Of a stretch of 64,000 bases of DNA, positions 7,843-16,437 are shown in pieces. Source of the stretch: Verrucomicrobiales bacterium (GTDB lineage Bacteria > Verrucomicrobiota > Verrucomicrobiia > Verrucomicrobiales > V1-33). The DNA is taken from assembly GCA_028293125.1 (NCBI GenBank), contig JAQGPJ010000020.1, positions 1 to 64,000 on the forward strand. The letters run 5' to 3'. Every line of letters starts with the position of its first letter. Position 1 is the first letter of the stretch. The notes below the pieces were generated by a model, which was not told the DNA's origin, ran no database searches, and worked only from the letters and a program-made list of their open reading frames with translations. The translations under genes were made by a program, and so were the position numbers.

Positions 7843-10809
7843 ATGATCCACTCATTCCTTACCCGTGCCGTTGTCCTGTCCCCGCTTTTGATCGCCTCCA
7901 CCACCGCGTCGCTTTATGCCGAGGCGAGGGTGGGCATCCAGTTTCTGGGCGGCTCCACCGCCGCGCAGCTGGCGGAGACGGAAACCGCCGGCACCCCGCT
8001 GACCTCGCAGTCGCATTGGAACTACACCGACACCGCCATCACCGGCGCGACTGAAAACATCGCCGGCCCCACCGCCGGCAAGCTCGTGGACAATACCGGC
8101 GCGGAGACCCCCATCACGGTGGTCTGGAACTCCACCAACACCTGGAACACCACCAACGGGGTCACGACGCCGGACTCCAAGCTCATCAACGGCTACCTGG
8201 ACAACACCGGAGCCGGGGCCTCGATCACGCTTTCCGGCATTCCCTACACCGCTTACTCCGTGGTGGTCTACTTCGGCAGCGACGGCAACGGGCGCACCGG
8301 GCAGGTCAACAATGAAACCACCGGAGTGGCCTACTCCTTTTCCACCGCCTCCAACTTCGGCCGGGGCATGCTGCCCGCCGATTACAAAAGCACCACGGAC
8401 ACGGGCACGGCCTACCCTCAGGCCAATTTCTGTGTCTTCGCCGGCCAGACCGCCAAGGAGGTCACGCTGTCCATGATCCGCGGCAGCAACAACTCCGGCT
8501 TTCACGCCATCCAGATCGTGGAGGGCGGGGACACGGATGGCGACACCATGCCGGACAGCTACGAGTCCGTCAACGGCCTGAACTCCGTGGTGAACGATGC
8601 CGCCGGCGATCTGGACCAGGACGGCCTGACCAACATCCAGGAATACACCCTGGGCACCAAACCAAACCTTGCGGACACCGACGGCGACGGCCTGAAGGAC
8701 GGAGTGGAGACCCGCACCGGAATTTATGTGAACCCCCAGGACACCGGCTCCGATCCCTTGGTGAAGGACACCGACAAGGACGGCATCGAGGATGGCCCGG
8801 AGGTTGCCACCGGCGCCGGCGATCCCCATATCACGAATCCTGTGAACCGGGACACGGACGGCGACGGTTACACGGACGGCGACGAGGTGGCCAAGGCGAC
8901 CGATCCCACCCAGGCCTCCAGCAATCCCTCCGCGACCGGGGTGGCAGGGCTGATCGGCATCAATTTCACCGGCGGCTACAATGGCATCCCCAGCCCGCTC
9001 GGCACCGGCACCGCCGGCGTGGGCTCCTTCGCCCAGACGGGCTGGAACGACATCGACGGCACCGCCGGCAACGGCACGGCGCTGAAAAACTCCACCGGCC
9101 AGACGCTTGATGCCGTGTTGAACTGGAGCTCTCTGGGCACCTGGGGCGTGGCCGATCCCGCCACCACGCCGGCGGATGACAATGCCAAACTGATGCAGGG
9201 ATATCTGGACACCACGGACACGTCCACCACCATGGTGGAGGTGCTGAACATTCCCTACCGCACCTATGATGTGGTACTGTATGTGGACGGCGACAGCGGG
9301 GACGGATCCCGCTACGGTGAATACACCGTCAACGGCGTCACCCGCAAGGAGGTGCGCGACAGCGCCAACTGGCCGGTCGGCGCCGGGGAAGGGGAGTTCG
9401 TGGAAGCGCCGTCCAGCCGCAGTTCCGGGAACTATCTTGTGTTCCGCAATGTCAGCGGAGGATCGCTCATCATCACTGCCAAACCCACCAACACCGCTGC
9501 CTTCCGCGCGCCGCTGAACGCCGTGCAGATCCTGTCCGCCGTCGACACGGACAACGACGGCATGCCCGACCAGTGGGAAACCGATGCCGGCCTGAACCCC
9601 GCCAGCCCCGCCGACGCCGCGCTGGACAAAGACAACGACGGCCTGACCAACCTGCTGGAGTATCAGCGCAGCACTCATCCCACCGGGGAGGACACCGATG
9701 GCGACGGCCTGAAGGACGGCGTGGAGAACGGCGGTGGCACCTACACCAGCCCCTCGCAGACCGGCTCCAATCCTTTGGACCCCGACACCGACGGTGATGG
9801 CCGGACGGACGGGGACGAGGTGACCGGCAATCCCTCCAGCAATCCCAACAAGCTGGACTCCGACGACGACGGCTACAGCGACGCCTACGAGGTGGCCAAC
9901 AGCTTGGACCCCTCCAATGCCCAAAGCCCGGCCAGCCTTACGGACTCCCGCCGCGCCATCGGCGTGCGCTTCAACGGATCGGAGGCCAATGCCCTGCTGC
10001 CGACGGAGGCCGCCGGCTACTTCGCCGTGCGCCAGACCCATTGGAACAACGCCGACGGATCGGCCACCGGCACCACGGACCTCATCACCTCCCCCACCCC
10101 CGGGGTGCTGGTGGACAATAAAGGAGCCGCCACCGCCACCACCATCGAGTGGGCTGCCAGCGGTGTTTACAATACCCAGAACGGCACCGCGACTCCGGAC
10201 GCCAAATTGACGAACGGCTATCTGGACAACACCGGCAGCGGGGCCACCCTCACCTTCTCCGGTATTCCCTACGCCAAATACGACGTGGTGGCCTACTTCG
10301 GCAGCGACGGCAATGACCGCACCGGCAGCATCTTCAGCGAAACCGCCAACCAGGAGTTCTTCTACCGCACCGCCGCCAACAACGCCGCCGGCTTCGGCAA
10401 GGATGGCTATGTGGAGACCACGGAAACCGTCGACGCCGGGACCGCCAATCCCCGCAGCAACTTTGCACGGTTCACCAACCAGACCAGCCCTACCTTCCTG
10501 CTGCAGGTCAACCGCGGGGACAACAACTCCGGCTTTCTGGCCGTGCAGGTGGTGGAGGCCGCCGGGACCCCGCCGGCGTCCAGCATCGAGGTGACCGGCA
10601 TTACCCGCTCCCCCGCCGGAGCCGTCACCGTCACCTGGGTCTCCACCCCTGGAGCCCAGTACACCGTGGAGCGCAGCGCGGACCTGGGTGCCACCAACTG
10701 GACGGCCCTGACCACCAATCTGCCCGCCACCGGCACCAGCACCAGTTACACCGACTCCACCCTGCCGGCGAACACCGCCCGCATGTTCTACCGCATCAAA
10801 CAGAATTGA
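7843..10809 (+). CDS. large secreted protein with calcium-binding Asp repeats
   Basis: This 988-residue protein has a signal peptide (cleavage probably after LYAEA). It has three related beta-rich domains of about 200 residues, starting near residues 29, 366 and 703. Each begins with a VGIQF/IGINF/IGVRF-like strand and shares YLDNTGxGAxxTxSGIPYxxYxVVxYFGSDGN-type features in copies 1 and 3. Two linkers (about 230-360 and 567-696) consist of thrombospondin type 3/EF-hand-like loops such as DTDGDGLKDGVE and DSDDDGYSDAYE, which bind calcium in known families. The last 70 residues form a sandwich-like domain ending MFYRIKQN, a common end in verrucomicrobial secreted proteins. There is no PEP-CTERM-type sorting signal. 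An adhesive or structural surface role is inference. Confidence 0.8.
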   Translation: MIHSFLTRAVVLSPLLIASTTASLYAEARVGIQFLGGSTAAQLAETETAGTPLTSQSHWNYTDTAITGATENIAGPTAGKLVDNTGAETPITVVWNSTNTWNTTNGVTTPDSKLINGYLDNTGAGASITLSGIPYTAYSVVVYFGSDGNGRTGQVNNETTGVAYSFSTASNFGRGMLPADYKSTTDTGTAYPQANFCVFAGQTAKEVTLSMIRGSNNSGFHAIQIVEGGDTDGDTMPDSYESVNGLNSVVNDAAGDLDQDGLTNIQEYTLGTKPNLADTDGDGLKDGVETRTGIYVNPQDTGSDPLVKDTDKDGIEDGPEVATGAGDPHITNPVNRDTDGDGYTDGDEVAKATDPTQASSNPSATGVAGLIGINFTGGYNGIPSPLGTGTAGVGSFAQTGWNDIDGTAGNGTALKNSTGQTLDAVLNWSSLGTWGVADPATTPADDNAKLMQGYLDTTDTSTTMVEVLNIPYRTYDVVLYVDGDSGDGSRYGEYTVNGVTRKEVRDSANWPVGAGEGEFVEAPSSRSSGNYLVFRNVSGGSLIITAKPTNTAAFRAPLNAVQILSAVDTDNDGMPDQWETDAGLNPASPADAALDKDNDGLTNLLEYQRSTHPTGEDTDGDGLKDGVENGGGTYTSPSQTGSNPLDPDTDGDGRTDGDEVTGNPSSNPNKLDSDDDGYSDAYEVANSLDPSNAQSPASLTDSRRAIGVRFNGSEANALLPTEAAGYFAVRQTHWNNADGSATGTTDLITSPTPGVLVDNKGAATATTIEWAASGVYNTQNGTATPDAKLTNGYLDNTGSGATLTFSGIPYAKYDVVAYFGSDGNDRTGSIFSETANQEFFYRTAANNAAGFGKDGYVETTETVDAGTANPRSNFARFTNQTSPTFLLQVNRGDNNSGFLAVQVVEAAGTPPASSIEVTGITRSPAGAVTVTWVSTPGAQYTVERSADLGATNWTALTTNLPATGTSTSYTDSTLPANTARMFYRIKQN

Positions 10810-10850
10810 TACGGGATCCGGTCCCGGGAATCCGGACGGACTAAGGAACA

Positions 10851-10887
10851 GAGGGATGGCGGGCGATCAGCCGTCGCGCCATCCCTC
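10851..10887. terminator. hairpin downstream of the secreted-protein gene
   Basis: GAGGGATGGCG (10851-10861) pairs perfectly with CGCCATCCCTC (10877-10887), an 11-bp stem with a 15-base loop, 42 bases after the stop codon. There is no U-tract. Nothing else was recognised in the 10810-11158 gap. Confidence 0.45.
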
Positions 10888-11158
10888 GGCAGCTCCGTGC
10901 CACCTCCAACCCGGCCGCCGACACCGTTAAAATCACTGTGTTTCATTCCGCTGTCTTATAATATATCTCTAAAACCGCCGGATTCCGGCTTTTTCCAGAA
11001 CCGCCATCGGGCTGCCGCCGGCAGCGACCGGGCAGGGTGGTGCCAGCAGCGCATCCGATCCTCCTTTCCATCCCAACGATGAACGCGCCGGTGGATGAAT
11101 TCGCCGTGCGGCGCCCGTTGATCCTCTCTGTCCCTTTTCCCTTTCCTCCTGTGGAATG

Positions 11159-11629
11159 TCAGGGATTCATGCGCCACAGAGTCCCGTTGAGAATGGCGGC
11201 GAAGGTGACCCACGCAAGATAAGGAACCAACAGCCACGCGGCGGGGCGGCTCACGGGGTGAAAGGCGGCGAGGGTTGAAGCGATGGCCACCCACAGCATT
11301 ATGATTTCAGCGAAGGCCAAGCCGGTCCGGTGCAGACCGAAGAACAACGGTGTCCAAGCGGCGTTGAGCGCCAGTTGACCGAGGAAAAGTGTCAGTGGCC
11401 GGCGTTGCCGTGTGAACCCGCCGCGCTTCCACACCAGCCATGCGGACACGGCCATCATCGTGTAAAGCGCCGTCCAGACAGGGCCGAAGATCCATGCCGG
11501 TGGATTCCAGGATGGTTTTTTCAAAGCCGCATACCACTCGCCAGGCATGAAAACCGCACCAAGGGAAGCCGCGCCAAAACACGCCGCCAGACATCCTGCC
11601 AATCCCAGCATTGATGCCGCGCGGCTCAT
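11159..11629 (-). CDS. TspO/MBR family membrane protein
   Basis: The 156-residue protein has five predicted helices and the Trp/Pro-rich TspO signature (KPSWNPPAWIFGPVWTALYTMMAVSAWLVWK split across helices 1-2). Later come LNAAWTPLFFGLHRTGLAF and a helix 5 ending NGTLWRMNP. TspO proteins bind porphyrins and related ligands and take part in stress and tetrapyrrole regulation. Its ATG (11627-11629) overlaps the stop of the upstream PQQ-propeller gene as ATGA, so it is probably translated by coupling from the same message. The open frame continues further upstream, but the overlap and the family length favour this start. Confidence 0.9.
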   Translation of the reverse strand: MSRAASMLGLAGCLAACFGAASLGAVFMPGEWYAALKKPSWNPPAWIFGPVWTALYTMMAVSAWLVWKRGGFTRQRRPLTLFLGQLALNAAWTPLFFGLHRTGLAFAEIIMLWVAIASTLAAFHPVSRPAAWLLVPYLAWVTFAAILNGTLWRMNP

Positions 11630-12897
11630 GGTTTTTTGACTTCCTCCTTCGCCTCGGGCTTTTCCTGACTGATCCACCGACAGGCGATCAGCCCATTCAA
11701 TTCACGGATGAAAAGCTGATCTCCAGCCACTGCGAGGTGCGCCCAGGTGTCGGAGTCACTAAGCTTGCGTTGATCGAGCAGAGTGAATTTTTCCTTGTCC
11801 GCGTGGAAAAGAAACAACAGCCCGCGCTGGTCGAGAGCAAGGATCCGGCCGCCCTGGGCGACGAGGCTCCAGTATTTGCCGAAGAACTGATCACTGGTCC
11901 AAAGTTCACGGCCGGTGGCAAGATCGGTGGCCATCACTCTTTGGCTTTTAAGATGATGATAGGCCGTGCCGTCAATGATGACCGGCGTCGTCATATAGCC
12001 TTGACCCTTGATCCGCCAGGATTCACTGACGGTGAATTTTCCATCCGCCTGCGCGACTTTGAAGCCGAGGGTGCCGCCACCGTAGGTGCTGGTGAAGAGA
12101 GTGTCGCCGAGGACCACGGGTGTCAGAATGTTCATTCCGCGAAAGGCTTCGACAGGATGTTCCCAGAGCACTTGGCCGTCCGCGGGGTTCACTCCGGCGA
12201 GCTTTTCACGCGTCTGTACGACCAGTTGCCGTTTGCCAGCCAGTTCGGCGAACACCGGAGAGGAAAAGGCGCTGCCCATCATGCCCCCTTTGTCGGTCAG
12301 CGTGCGCCACAGGATTTCACCAGTGCGTTTGTCAAGCTTCAGGAAACTTGCCGCAGCCTGCACATATACGGAGCTGTCGTCCAGCAGTGGCGAGCAGACA
12401 AAACCAAAGTCCGGCAGCGGGGCCTTGAGCTGTTTGACGAAATCCACCCGCCAACGCTCTTTTCCTGATTTCACGTCGAGGCAGACAAGCACATCCCGCA
12501 TACCGGCAACGAACAGGCTTTCCCCATCGCAGGCGGGCGTGGATCGAATCCAGTCGCCATTGGACTTGGCAAAAAACGGGACACTCAACGCCCCCTCCCA
12601 CTGAACCCTCCAGAGCTCCTTTCCTGTCATCCGGTCGAAAGCGGTGACGGCTTCCATCGACTTATCCTTGGTCTCCGTGGTGAACACCCGGTCACCCACC
12701 ACGATCGGACCGGAGTAGCTGGGACCAAGATCCACCCGCCACTCCTGTCTGAGATGATCCGCGTCGAGCTTATCGGGCCATGGAGCACCACCGGTGACCA
12801 GTCCGTCGCGGGTTGGTCCCCGCCATTGAGGCCAGTCGCCCGCGGACACGCCGGCGGCGTTCAGGATGAGGAATAAAAGGGTCAGCAATTTTTTCAT
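11626..12897 (-). CDS. secreted PQQ-like beta-propeller protein
   Basis: This 423-residue protein has a clear signal peptide (MKKLLTLLFLILNAAGVSAG) followed at once by DWPQWRGPTRDG, a signature of a large planctomycete/verrucomicrobial family of PQQ-repeat propellers. Repeats of the type TGKELWRVQW, SGKERWRVDF, TGEILWRTL and ADGQVLWEHP mark the propeller blades. The family resembles BamB and quinoprotein dehydrogenases, but I see no clear catalytic Asp/Glu pair or metal site to support an alcohol dehydrogenase role. It precedes and overlaps the TspO-like gene by four bases, suggesting an operon. Function is unknown; a periplasmic binding or scaffold role is likely. Confidence 0.85.
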   Translation of the reverse strand: MKKLLTLLFLILNAAGVSAGDWPQWRGPTRDGLVTGGAPWPDKLDADHLRQEWRVDLGPSYSGPIVVGDRVFTTETKDKSMEAVTAFDRMTGKELWRVQWEGALSVPFFAKSNGDWIRSTPACDGESLFVAGMRDVLVCLDVKSGKERWRVDFVKQLKAPLPDFGFVCSPLLDDSSVYVQAAASFLKLDKRTGEILWRTLTDKGGMMGSAFSSPVFAELAGKRQLVVQTREKLAGVNPADGQVLWEHPVEAFRGMNILTPVVLGDTLFTSTYGGGTLGFKVAQADGKFTVSESWRIKGQGYMTTPVIIDGTAYHHLKSQRVMATDLATGRELWTSDQFFGKYWSLVAQGGRILALDQRGLLFLFHADKEKFTLLDQRKLSDSDTWAHLAVAGDQLFIRELNGLIACRWISQEKPEAKEEVKKP

Positions 12898-13300
12898 GAA
12901 TGCCTGTTGGAGGTTATGGGATTGCGGGGTCGGAAATTGCCGGAACCGGAAGCGGCGCGCAGGAAATAAATATCCGAAGCTGAGGCGGATGTCAGATAAA
13001 TAGTGCGGAAAGATAGCAGTTTATAATATGGCGCTGCGGTAATTGGCGGGGATTGCTAAGGCCTTTCGTAAGGCCTGAATATCAGGCCGCCGCTCCGGGC
13101 CAGGGAAAATCCACCATAACCCACTTCGCCCGGTTTGTTACGGTGTGCCCCGGCCGCCCCTCCACAGCGGGTCTGATTGAACTTCATGACTGGATTTGCG
13201 ACCAGTGCGCGGGAGCGGTTGACCGGCGTTTGCCAGGATGCCAGTTTTGCGGAGGCCGGAGACTCCATTCCGGCTGATCCTTCCCAACGACCGACGATCG
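12898..13300. other. 403-base gap with no recognisable gene
   Basis: I see no family match in any frame. The segment next to 12897 is the promoter region of the PQQ-propeller gene. A short inverted repeat GGCCTGA-ATA-TCAGGCC lies at about 13070-13086. Parts may be eroded upstream sequence of the broken DUF1992 gene. Confidence 0.35.
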
Positions 13301-13660
13301 ATGAATGCGTAGGAGCTGGTTGCCGAAGCCAAAATTCTGGAGGCTCTCGCCGCCGGCCAGGAGTACCGGTTGCCCAACAAGGGGAAGGAGCTGAATCTCG
13401 ACAGCTATTTTCAGACCCCCGAAACCCTGCGCATGTCTTTTTCCATGCTGAAGGGCGCGGAGGTGGTCCCGGAGGAGGTGGGGGTGCTGCGGGAGCGCCA
13501 CCGGCTCCAAACCTTCCTGCGGGAGAATCCGGATCTGGAGGAGGCCGCCAAACGGAAAATCCACCTGAAGCTGGCGGAGCTGGACGCGCTTTATGATATA
13601 AAGATGCAGCGCTATCAGAGGCAGGCCTGCGCGTGGGGCGGTTTCAGATTTCAGATTTGA
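13301..13660 (+). pseudogene. DUF1992 (DnaJ-C28-like) gene with amber codon at position 4
   Basis: From the ATG at 13301 the frame reads MNA, then TAG (13310-13312), then ELVAEAKILEALAAGQEYRL and PNKGKELNLDSYFQTPETLRMSFSMLKGAEVVPEEV. This is the DUF1992 domain also found in DNAJC28-like proteins, and the part before the TAG looks like its natural start. The only downstream start in frame is a TTG at 13370, which would lose the first conserved helix. The gene is therefore either inactivated or translated poorly. The last residues and the TGA stop (13658-13660) fall inside a heptad repeat (FRFQI), so the original C-terminus has probably been replaced too. Confidence 0.7.
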
Positions 13661-13705
13661 AATTTAAAATGCTAAAATCCGGAACTTGGAATTTGAAATT
13701 TGAAA
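13643..13705. repeat. heptad tandem repeats of the TTTGAAA family
   Basis: TTTCAGA occurs twice, then TTTGAAA and TTTAAAA (13643-13670). A second run of two TTTGAAA units lies at 13692-13705. The first run overlaps the 3' end and stop codon of the DUF1992 pseudogene. The second lies just past the 3' end of the convergent M56 gene. Confidence 0.85.
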
Positions 13706-13732
13706 TTCCGCCCGCCTGCCTCCCGCCGCGGA

Positions 13733-14860
13733 TCAATCCCGGGGAAAAGGATTGGCGGCCAAGCGCTGCGCGGTCTCCTCCTCATCGGGCGGCTCTCCAG
13801 CCACGGTAGGATTGGAAGCGGAGTCACGGGATGGGGATTGAGCCTGCGACTGGGATGGCCATGGGGACTGGGATGAGGACTCGGACCGGGGCAGAGCCCC
13901 GGCCTTCCCCCTATCCGCGGCTGCGCCATCCCCGCCCACGGGCGCGGGAATGGAGACGGTCCGCAGGGAAAGGGAGGTGAGCGCCAGCGTGGTGATGATG
14001 GAAACTGCCGCGGCGGCGGTCCACCAGCGGACGGGGCGGGGCGGGGTCAGGAGCAGGCGCTCGATGCGCTGGCCAAGCCGCGATTTCATGGCCATGCCGG
14101 CGCTGTGGGCGGGGAGGGGCAGGCGGCCGGTGTTGAGAGCCATGAGGAATTCAATGTATTCCCGCGCGCCCTGCCCGGAGCGGGCAATGACCGCGCCGTC
14201 GCAGAGGGCCTCGCTTTCCGCATGGAACTGCCGCCGCAGCCAGTGGGTGAGCGGATGCCACCAGTAGAGGCAGAGCACCAGCCGCGGCAGCCAGGCCAGC
14301 AAAAGGTCACGCTGATGCAGATGCTGGCGCTCGTGGGTCAGCACCATGCGCCACTGGGCCGGCGTCCAAGCGTGGGCGCTGTCCGGCAGCAGCAGCACCG
14401 GACGGCGTCCCCCGGCCACGCAGGGGCCGGAGATGGCGGATGACTGCAGGATGGCCAGCGGGCCATCCGCCTTCCACGGTCCGGTCCAGGGACGGGCCCG
14501 GCGGATCAGCCGGTGCAGCGCCCACGACTCCAGGCCAATCCGCAGACAGACCAGAAAACTGCCGGCGATCCACAGCCCGGCCAGCGCCGCGGTCCATGGG
14601 AAGAAGCCGCCGCCGCCGGTCGCCGCGGAGAGGGATTTCCCCTGAAAAGCCACACTTCCGGCTCCACCGCCACCGCCATTCCAATGCCACCAGCCGGCGG
14701 TCCACGGGGTGGCGATCAGGCCGGCACAGGCCGCCAGCAGGATCCACCGCCGCAGGGCGGGCTGGGCTGTGGGCAGCAGCCGCCAAATGACAAAAAGCCC
14801 GCCCAGCAGCAGGGTCGCGCGCAGGCCGGCCTGAAGCTGCCATTCGACAAAGGGGGTCAT
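13733..14860 (-). CDS. M56 family (BlaR1/MecR1-like) membrane metallopeptidase
   Basis: The 375-residue protein begins with membrane helices (LRATLLLGGLFVIWRLLP, WILLAACAGLIATPW). A zinc-peptidase motif H176-E-R-Q-H180 (VLTHERQHLHQRD) follows, then a further ligand region (AESEALCDGAV), a late helix (TAAAAVSIITTLALTSL), and a Ser/Pro-rich tail. BlaR1-type proteins sense cell-wall or antibiotic signals and trigger cleavage of the partner BlaI repressor. The extracellular penicillin-sensor domain of true BlaR1 is missing; only a short low-complexity C-terminus is present, so the signal is unknown. The ATG overlaps the stop of the BlaI-like gene (ATGA), giving a two-gene operon. Confidence 0.9.
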   Translation of the reverse strand: MTPFVEWQLQAGLRATLLLGGLFVIWRLLPTAQPALRRWILLAACAGLIATPWTAGWWHWNGGGGGAGSVAFQGKSLSAATGGGGFFPWTAALAGLWIAGSFLVCLRIGLESWALHRLIRRARPWTGPWKADGPLAILQSSAISGPCVAGGRRPVLLLPDSAHAWTPAQWRMVLTHERQHLHQRDLLLAWLPRLVLCLYWWHPLTHWLRRQFHAESEALCDGAVIARSGQGAREYIEFLMALNTGRLPLPAHSAGMAMKSRLGQRIERLLLTPPRPVRWWTAAAAVSIITTLALTSLSLRTVSIPAPVGGDGAAADRGKAGALPRSESSSQSPWPSQSQAQSPSRDSASNPTVAGEPPDEEETAQRLAANPFPRD

Positions 14861-15300
14861 AGGGCAGTTTTTTCCGGTGCGGGGATTTCGCCGGCCGCGC
14901 CCGCTCCACCGCTACCGCTGCCGGGGGAGCTTCCGGCTTCCAGCAATTGCCGGATGCGGGCCACCTCCGTCGCAGAGAGGGGGCCGTCCACGGGATCGAG
15001 GAGATTCTGCACCAAGCGCTCGGGGGAGCCGCCGAAAAATGTGGAGAGCATCCGCCGCAGGGCTCCCTTCCGGGCCCGGGCGGGGGATACGGTGGGCTCG
15101 TACACAAAACGCCGGGACTCCTTGGTGTGCTTCACGGCCCCCTTCTCCTCCAGCACCGCCAGGAGGGAGCGCACGGCGGAGTAATGCGGCCGATCGGGCA
15201 GGGCGTCCATGATCTCCTGCGCCGTGGCCCGGTTCAGTTGGTACAGCGCATCCATCACCTGCCGCTCCCGCCGGGTCAGTTCCTTGTCATTGGCCACCAT
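14857..15300 (-). CDS. BlaI/MecI/CopY family transcriptional repressor
   Basis: The 147-residue product starts MVANDKELTRRERQVMDALY. A winged-helix domain follows (ATAQEIMDALPDRPHYSAVR, then LLAVLEEKGAVKHTKESRRF) and a dimerisation region (ALRRMLSTFFGGSPERLVQNLL). The tail is Gly/Ser-rich. BlaI-type repressors bind palindromic operators as dimers and are inactivated by proteolysis downstream of the M56 partner encoded next. An in-frame ATG at 15318 would add six residues. A strong palindrome at 15351-15372 in the divergent promoter region is a good candidate operator. Confidence 0.9.
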   Translation of the reverse strand: MVANDKELTRRERQVMDALYQLNRATAQEIMDALPDRPHYSAVRSLLAVLEEKGAVKHTKESRRFVYEPTVSPARARKGALRRMLSTFFGGSPERLVQNLLDPVDGPLSATEVARIRQLLEAGSSPGSGSGGAGAAGEIPAPEKTAL

Positions 15301-15350
15301 ATGCGGGTTTTCGCGCATTTCATGGGAAGTTGCAATGCGATTCTGCTTCA

Positions 15351-15372
15351 AAATGCGGAAAATTCCGCATTT
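15351..15372. promoter_or_regulatory. candidate operator for the BlaI-like repressor
   Basis: AAATGCGGAA and TTCCGCATTT form a perfect 10-base inverted repeat around a two-base centre. It lies 51 bases upstream of the repressor start and 110 bases upstream of the divergent lipoprotein gene. A further AAAATGCGG half-site occurs at 15392-15400. Known BlaI/MecI operators are similarly sized palindromes but with a different core (TACA/TGTA), so the assignment is by position and symmetry. Confidence 0.55.
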
Positions 15373-15481
15373 ATAGCTTGCAGGAATCATGAAAATGCGG
15401 CATTTCCAGCACTTGAGGGCCGGTGCCGCGCCTATCCCCGGGTTTGGCATTTTCCAGCTGGTTCGCATTCCCACCGCCTCT

Positions 15482-16399
15482 ATGAAAAAACAACTCACAC
15501 TGCTGCTTCAGGGACTTCTGCTGATGGCGTTGATGCTGTATCTGGCCGGCTGCGCCGCTGTCAAACAGCCGCAGCCCATATCTCCTCCTTCGGCGACAGC
15601 CTATGTTTCACCGCCGGCGGTGGAGGAGGAATCCGGCGGGCTTTCCCGGGGTTTAAAGTACGCCCCTCCCGCAGTGCCGGAGTCCCCCGCCACTTTTAAT
15701 TCCGATAAAGTCTCCTCCCCTGAGTCCCGGAAAAAAAGCCGGTCCGGCTTGGCGACTCAAAAAGGGAATGAGCAGCTGGACCAGCTCAATGTCACCTACT
15801 TTTACCGGAAGCGCACGGGCTCGCCCGATGCCGTGGATTCCTTTCATTACAACGACGGAGCGGGAGCCAAAGCCATGGCTGATGCCTTGGGCGGAGGACG
15901 GAAAAAGAGCGGTGACTTTGAAATGGCTGGAGGGCGGCTGAAGGTGGCCCTGCGCCGGGGAGACTGGTCCTCCAGCACCCTTGATCACTATGATGCCGGC
16001 GACCGCCGCATCGTCATCGGCGACAGCGGCGGCTCCTACCGCATTTCCATGAAAAACCGCACCAACCGCACCTTGGAGATCGTGGCCAGCGTGGACGGCT
16101 TGGATGTGATGAGCGGTCAGCCCGCCTCCACGGAAAACCACGGTTATGTCCTGCCACCCAAATCGGAGATGGACATCAAGGGCTTCCGGTCCGGGGATGA
16201 CCATGACCGGGTGCGGCAATTTGTGTTCGGCAGCGTGGACAGCTCCGCGGCCGCCGCCTCCGGTGCCGGCATGGCGCGCAATGTGGGCGTCATCGGATTC
16301 GCGGTCTATGAGGAGGATGAAGTCCGGGCAAAACTGGCCCGACTCGTGGAGTCACAGAAGCGGGCGGCGGCTATTGCGTTTCCAGTGAGGGGGGGATAG
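15482..16399 (+). CDS. hypothetical lipoprotein
   Basis: The 305-residue product has a lipoprotein signal peptide with lipobox LAGC (Cys24). A low-complexity Pro/Ser region follows, up to about residue 95. The rest contains DQLNVTYFYRKRTGSPDAVD, YDAGDRRIVIGDSGGSYRI and ENHGYVLPPKSEMDIKGFR, suggesting beta-rich domains, but I do not recognise the family. The ATG at 15482 is preferred over an upstream in-frame start because it begins the signal peptide. It is divergent from the BlaI/M56 operon and shares its candidate operator region, so it could be a target of that sensor. This is inference from position only. Confidence 0.75.
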   Translation: MKKQLTLLLQGLLLMALMLYLAGCAAVKQPQPISPPSATAYVSPPAVEEESGGLSRGLKYAPPAVPESPATFNSDKVSSPESRKKSRSGLATQKGNEQLDQLNVTYFYRKRTGSPDAVDSFHYNDGAGAKAMADALGGGRKKSGDFEMAGGRLKVALRRGDWSSSTLDHYDAGDRRIVIGDSGGSYRISMKNRTNRTLEIVASVDGLDVMSGQPASTENHGYVLPPKSEMDIKGFRSGDDHDRVRQFVFGSVDSSAAAASGAGMARNVGVIGFAVYEEDEVRAKLARLVESQKRAAAIAFPVRGG

Positions 16400-16409
16400 G
16401 GGAGTAGGG

Positions 16410-16437
16410 TTATTAGTTATTAATTATTGGTTATTAG
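16410..16437. repeat. heptad tandem repeat of the TTATTGG family, four units
   Basis: TTATTAG, TTATTAA, TTATTGG and TTATTAG run from 16410 to 16437, starting 11 bases after the lipoprotein stop codon. Confidence 0.88.

Noticed and set aside
7852-10041. A 729-codon minus-strand frame opposite the secreted calcium-repeat protein
   Set aside because: It is the mirror of a repetitive gene with a signal peptide and clear domains; its Gly/Val-rich product has no recognisable motif.
7843-10809. PEP-CTERM sorting signal at the end of the large secreted protein
   Set aside because: The C-terminus ends MFYRIKQN after a beta strand, with no PEP-like motif, hydrophobic helix or basic tail.
13177-13596. 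A 139-codon plus-strand frame overlapping the DUF1992 pseudogene
   Set aside because: It is in a different frame from the conserved domain and its product is Gly/Pro/Ala-rich without similarity.
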